From positions 618,833-682,832 of the forward strand of contig CAUYUJ010018882.1 of assembly GCA_963575745.1 (NCBI GenBank): a stretch of 64,000 bases of DNA, written 5' to 3'. This DNA is from Prorocentrum cordatum. Taxonomy: Eukaryota > Sar > Dinophyceae > Prorocentrales > Prorocentraceae. Made by a program: the position numbers and the translations under genes. The notes beneath the pieces were generated by a model. That model did no database searches. It saw nothing but the letters and a program-made list of their open reading frames with translations, and was not told the origin of the DNA. Below are positions 61,801 through 64,000 of this stretch, one piece after another. Numbering within the stretch: position 1 is the stretch's first letter; each line of letters starts with the position of its first letter.

Positions 61801-64000
61801 AGCCAGGGGTCCCGAGGGCGGCCAAGATGGAGTTCGCGGATTCCCTGATCCTTGGATCCAGGGCATACTCCATGGGCAGCTGGTTGGGCCTCACAGTCGC
61901 GGAGAGCAAGTATTTCCATGGTATGATCATGTCAGTCTACAGGGCGGCCACGTCCAGCTCGCCCGTCAGACGGACTGAAGAGGAGGAGGGCGGCGAGCTC
62001 GAGATAACGCCCGACGCTGCGGATGACCACGTCCTCCTCCGAGCAGGCAGGTCAAGGCCAGCCGACCTCTTGAAGGTCGCCCGCCTCCGCCTGTACGGGG
62101 AGCTGCTCCAATCAGGCCCCCCAGTGGCATTTGCCCTCATGGCAGGGCTGCTGATGGCCCCAGCGCCAGCCAGGCGTCGATCCTGGCCAGCTCTCCTACT
62201 GGACGACCTGCAGTGGCTCAGGCAGTTCTCCCACGCCTACGATGACCTGCCGCACCCTGTGGTGGATATCAGGCCGTGGGAGAGGAAGATCCGCAGCTCC
62301 CATACCACCTGGAAGCACAGGCTCAACGACGCGCTGAAGGCGGCGGCGGAGGAGCTTGCCAGGAGGACCCAGGCGCAGGAGGCGGCCCAACACTTCTTCA
62401 AGACGGTGTGGCCAGCAGGTGTGCCCTACTCTACACGGCCAGGGAGCCCATTCGGACCACCAGCACAGGATGGACCAGCAACAGCTTGCGCAGAGGGGTG
62501 TTCCCAAAGTGCAGCCGTGTCTGGGTGGAGTTGCCCATGGTGTGCCAGTGGTTTCAAGAAGCTAAGGGGCCTACGAGTGCACATCTCCAGGGAGCACTGG
62601 AGGATGCAGGACCTGGCGCGCAGGTGGCTGCAAGGGGCAACACAGTGCCCGACCTGCCTGATGCAGTTCGAAGGCGAGCACCACCTGATCGAGCACGCGG
62701 CCCACGGCTCGCCCGGCTGCCTGCTGCAGATCACCATGGCCTGCGTCCCCGAGGACCTGAGAGGCGAGGCCGTGCAAGTGGCGGCCCCGCTCCCGAAGGG
62801 TGGCTTCCGCAAGCGCGTCAACGTACCGGCGCAGCGAGCAGCAGGGCCACATAACCCACGCCTACAGTGGGAGGATCTGCTGAAGGAGGGCCACTACATG
62901 GAGGCGAAGCACATGGCGGCCACGCTGATCAGATCCGACTACGCGCTGGACGAGAAGGCGGTGTATGTTCTCCTTGCTCGTGAAGGGGCCGCCCAGCCAG
63001 CAGCCGAAGAGGATGACACCCCCTTCGAGCGCTACACGTTGGACCAGTTTCCGACGGGCAAGTACGAGGGCATCGCGACGGAGCAGCTGCCCTGGAGGCC
63101 GAGGCGAAGGGAGGTCTTTGTCCTCAACCTCTTCTGCGGGGTCCGCAGGACAGACGACATCCAAGACTGCCTCGAAGCGAGCATCAGCTACGAGCAGATC
63201 AGCACGACGATCCAGATCGTGGTGCTCAGCATTGATGTCGCCATCGACGCGGAGAGGTGCGACCTGATGAAGTCGAGCAACCTCCGCACCTTCGGCGACG
63301 CCATCCGTTCCCACCAGGTGATCCTCACGGGCGGAGGCCCGCCATGTGAGACGTGGAGTGCGGCGAGGTGGTCGGACATGCCAGGGCCGCCGCCGCTGAG
63401 GACTCACGACGAGTACTGGGGGGTGCTGCACGCCACCCCCAAGCAGCGGCTGCAACTGGCGGTCGGCAACGCGCTGCTCCAGGCCATGGTCCAGCTGATG
63501 GCCGACCACCTGGCAGCGGGCAGCGCGGCATGGATGGAGCACCCCATCCCGGCGCACTGGCGCCGCGAGGCAGTGACGAGCTGGACGTGGGAGCCACTCC
63601 TGGCGCTGCAGTCGTGCCCAGTCGTCAGCACCACGGACTTCGACCAGTGCGAGCACGGCGGCAAGGCTGGCAGGGCGCCGACGAGGATCGTCGGCGTGCG
63701 AGTGAGCGGCCTGCACCGGCGCTTGAGAGCGACGCCCGGACAGGGGCGTTGCTCGCATGGACGTGGAGCGCACTCAGCGCTCCTGGGTAAAGCAGAGTCG
63801 GGGGGGGAGTTTAAAACGGCGGCCAAGAAGGTCTACCCCCCCGGCCTTTGCAGGGCCCTGGCCGAGTCGTTTGTCCAGACGGTTGCTGATTTCTTGGCCC
63901 TGGATCCTGGGGCCGAGTCTCAGACCGAGTTGAGTAGTCCTGAGGTGGAGGGTCTTCGGGATTTTTTCGTTGGGTCCATACCTGAGGAGGGTGTTGCTTG
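55899..64000 (+). CDS. LINE polyprotein: RNase H, endonuclease, RT, zinc fingers, methyltransferase-like; partial
   Basis: About 2,700 codons with no stop from just after a TGA to the window edge; the first ATG is at 56040. RNase H has TDGSGG, AAEVCAA, HSDCLYV and WNELADTIA. Endonuclease has VANVLTLD, VGTLETRV, ICLMDANARVG, HRLDYVCIS and DHSLVDLL. A Ser/Thr/Ala-rich linker spans about 58.4-60.05 kb. RT has TIGKRARHCIRERL, FFLDAKDAFYSL (motif A Asp at 60972) and VAFADDGSFFYLG (DD at 61428). Two Cys/His fingers lie at 62532-62730 and a methyltransferase-like domain at 63114-63900. All catalytic residues that I can place are present, so the copy looks recently active. The start is not defined. 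Confidence 0.88.
56200..56680 (+). other. RNase H domain upstream of the endonuclease
   Basis: Four acidic residues are in place: D in IYTDGSGG (56214), E in AAEVCAA (56376), D in FHSDCLYV (56484) and D in LADTIA (56649), with KHVPAHEG as the His loop. In most LINEs RNase H follows RT; here it precedes the endonuclease. Confidence 0.8.
56920..57740 (+). other. AP-like endonuclease domain
   Basis: Motifs in order: ANVLTLD (Asn), LETRV (Glu, 57066), LVAHAP, LMDANARVG (Asp 57411, Asn 57417), HRLDYV (Asp 57621) and QDHSLVD (His 57711). This is the nicking enzyme of target-primed reverse transcription. Confidence 0.82.
60050..61900 (+). other. reverse transcriptase domain
   Basis: AAGVDGFQGRF, KKKAIEECANHRCFAV, LVGPRQFGGIQRRGTQHAL, FFLDAKDAFYSLV (motif A), SIPGQPLADQIYEIAMGEI (motif B region), AFADDGSFF (motif C) and GLRLNLDPGKSEALF follow in RT order. 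The motif C pair is DD. Confidence 0.88.
62526..62735 (+). other. two C2H2-type zinc fingers
   Basis: CPWC...LRVHISREH and CPTC...HHLIEHAAH are C-x2-C-x12-H-type fingers spaced by about 30 residues. They probably bind element RNA or target DNA. Confidence 0.75.
63105..63900 (+). other. cytosine-methyltransferase-like domain at the LINE C-terminus
   Basis: VFVLNLFCGVRRTDD (motif I-like), IVVLSIDV (motif II-like acid), VILTGGGPPCETWSAAR (motif IV with the catalytic-type PPC, Cys at 63345), AAWMEHPIPA (motif VI-like), GRAPTRIVGVRVSG and KVYPPGLCRALAESF (late YPP segment). I recall reports of LINE-encoded cytosine methyltransferases from Symbiodinium; this looks like that family. Activity is inferred. 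Confidence 0.68.

Larger units (their letters stand above)
55470..64000 (+). mobile_element. large LINE, runs off the right edge
   Basis: Starts abruptly after the (TCC)n tract and reads rightwards with one open phase to position 64000. Domain order: coiled-coil tail, RNase H, AP-endonuclease, Ser/Ala-rich linker, RT, C2H2 fingers, methyltransferase-like. No integrase or LTR is seen. The 5' part is probably truncated, since there is no SL, no ATG and no zinc ribbon as in the other LINE. The 3' end is outside the window. Confidence 0.88.

Overview
The window looks like repeat-rich nuclear DNA from a dinoflagellate. The evidence is direct: retroelement proteins of the type that fill dinoflagellate genomes, relics of the conserved dinoflagellate spliced leader (DinoSL) fused to cDNA-like insertions, high GC content, and an unusual load of (GGA/TCC)n and other short repeats. 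The species cannot be named from the sequence. The GC content seems higher than I expect for Symbiodiniaceae, so a Prorocentrum-like lineage is possible, but that is a guess. I found no ordinary host gene, tRNA, rRNA or CRISPR array.

Left end (1-7.8 kb, minus strand): a Ty1/copia element with one frame open for 7,660 nt. It runs from a Trp/Ala-rich gag through zinc knuckle, protease, methyltransferase-like domain and DD35E integrase, and is cut off by the window edge just inside the reverse transcriptase (RT). A second open frame of 234 codons lies out of phase inside it. Next come a MITE copy and purine tracts (8.5-10.3 kb), then a stack of minisatellite and satellite arrays (10.3-12.9 kb).

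14.2-20.6 kb (minus strand): a full-length but decayed LINE. Its domains are zinc ribbon/coiled coil, AP-endonuclease, RT, RNase H and a C-terminal region, broken by several frameshifts and in-frame stops. Its 5' end carries a DinoSL relic and abuts a (TCC)n tract; its 3' end also runs into (TCC)n. Behind it lies an RT fragment of another retroelement (20.7-22.2 kb).

22.3-55.4 kb: mostly non-coding repeats. It holds at least four small inverted-repeat element families (one with clear 8-bp target duplications), foldback hairpins, satellites (23-24.3, 26.5-27.3, 48-52.7 kb), a 42-bp tandem repeat, a 600-bp tetranucleotide tract and many triplet tracts. It also contains a decayed tyrosine recombinase (38.2-38.9 kb) and a probable retroposed gene copy preceded by nested DinoSL relics (42.9-43.6 kb).

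Right end (55.5-64 kb, plus strand): a second, much less decayed LINE. One frame is open for at least 8.1 kb to the window edge and encodes RNase H, AP-endonuclease, a Ser/Ala-rich linker, RT, C2H2 fingers and a cytosine-methyltransferase-like domain. RNase H lies upstream of the endonuclease, which is unusual. The copia element and this LINE carry comparable methyltransferase-like modules. Retro-insertions bordered by (TCC)n with SL relics suggest that repeated capture of trans-spliced cDNAs built much of this region.
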